Assembly: GCA_018383195.1 (NCBI GenBank) | Contig: JAGZOP010000084.1 | Span: 1 to 5,640, forward strand | Direction of reading: 5' to 3' | DNA: 5,640 bases | Source of the DNA: Clostridiaceae bacterium | GTDB taxonomy: Bacteria > Bacillota > Clostridia > Oscillospirales > Butyricicoccaceae | Shown: positions 5,584 through 5,640 of the stretch, piece by piece | Layout of the letters: the number at the start of each line of letters is the position of its first letter | Position numbering within the stretch: position 1 is the stretch's first letter | The notes under the pieces: generated by a model | Told to the model about the DNA's origin: nothing | What the model saw: only the letters and a program-made list of their open reading frames with translations | The model's database searches: none | Translations under genes and position numbers: made by a program

Positions 5584-5640
5584 GTGCATATCCTCCTGCG
5601 TCTATAAAGGTGTTGTTTACAGTTAAGATTATGCACTCCA
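5584..5640 (-). promoter_or_regulatory. Recombinase leader with strong ribosome binding site and possible operator or recombination-site sequence
   Basis: AGGAGG (5592-5597) is a strong ribosome binding site. TTTATA (minus strand, 5608-5603) resembles a -10 box, but no good -35 box stands at the right distance, so the promoter is weak, activated or partly outside the window. TTTACAGTTAA (5616-5626) is an imperfect palindrome around its central base and could be a protein-binding site. Recombinases of this group act at element ends close to their own genes, so an end site may be here or just beyond the edge. This is inference. Confidence 0.4.

Larger units (their letters stand above)
569..5640. 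mobile_element. Integrative mobilizable element (partial), Tn4451-like module with MobL relaxase and large serine recombinase
   Basis: The right part carries recombinase, tnpW, DUF3847, oriT and MOBQ relaxase in one direction, with a small oppositely oriented gene at the far side. This is a set of integration and mobilization functions without coupling protein or type IV secretion genes. The left limit is placed at the stop that ends homology to a coupling-protein gene and is only a guess. The right end is not seen: the recombinase start lies only about 57 bases from the window edge, and in Tn4451-type elements the recombinase sits close to one terminus, so the end is probably just outside. 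The family assignment is from protein motifs. The exact boundaries are inference. Confidence 0.7.

Noticed and set aside
1..5640. CRISPR array, rRNA, tRNA, resistance gene
   Set aside because: No regularly spaced repeats, no cloverleaf or rRNA-like stretch and no resistance family were recognised on either strand.

Overview
The window looks like part of a mobile element from a gut-type Firmicute (class Clostridia). The gene families, the strong AGGAGG-type ribosome binding sites, and the use of GTG and TTG starts where the Shine-Dalgarno site dictates them all fit that group. No host housekeeping gene is visible, so the species cannot be named.

Layout, left to right. Bases 1-568 (minus strand) hold an internal piece of a VirD4/TraG-type conjugative coupling protein. 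It has a clear Walker A motif, but its reading frame is cut off at its 5' side by a stop codon, with no N-terminal membrane segment. Bases 569-1098 have no convincing gene and carry a run of strong inverted repeats (792-810, 869-914 and a very long one at 941-1017). Bases 1099-1427 hold a promoter and a small plus-strand gene for an unrecognised 72-residue protein rich in Ser/Thr, with a His/Cys cluster. A strong hairpin at 1457-1496 separates it from the genes converging on it.

From 1500 to the right edge everything is on the minus strand and forms a compact integrative mobilizable element module. In transcription order it is: large serine recombinase (5583-3733), hairpin, tnpW (a 55-aa gene with a TTG start), a DUF3847 protein, a putative oriT, and a MobA/MobL (MOBQ) relaxase (2906-1500). 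The recombinase should excise and integrate the element. The relaxase should nick oriT and pilot the DNA. No intact coupling protein or mating-pore gene is present, so transfer would need a co-resident conjugative element. The best single observation is that the gap between the DUF3847 gene and mobL contains an inverted repeat followed directly by TAAGTGCGCCCT, which matches the nick core of the RSF1010-type MOBQ oriT.

The module is of a known type (Tn4451-like or tnpW-bearing mobilizable elements). What is not explained by known genes is the palindrome-rich left region, the small His/Cys-cluster gene, and how the cut coupling-protein gene came to sit beside the element. One reading is that the mobilizable element inserted into the coupling gene of a resident conjugative element; neither end of the element can be fixed from this window.
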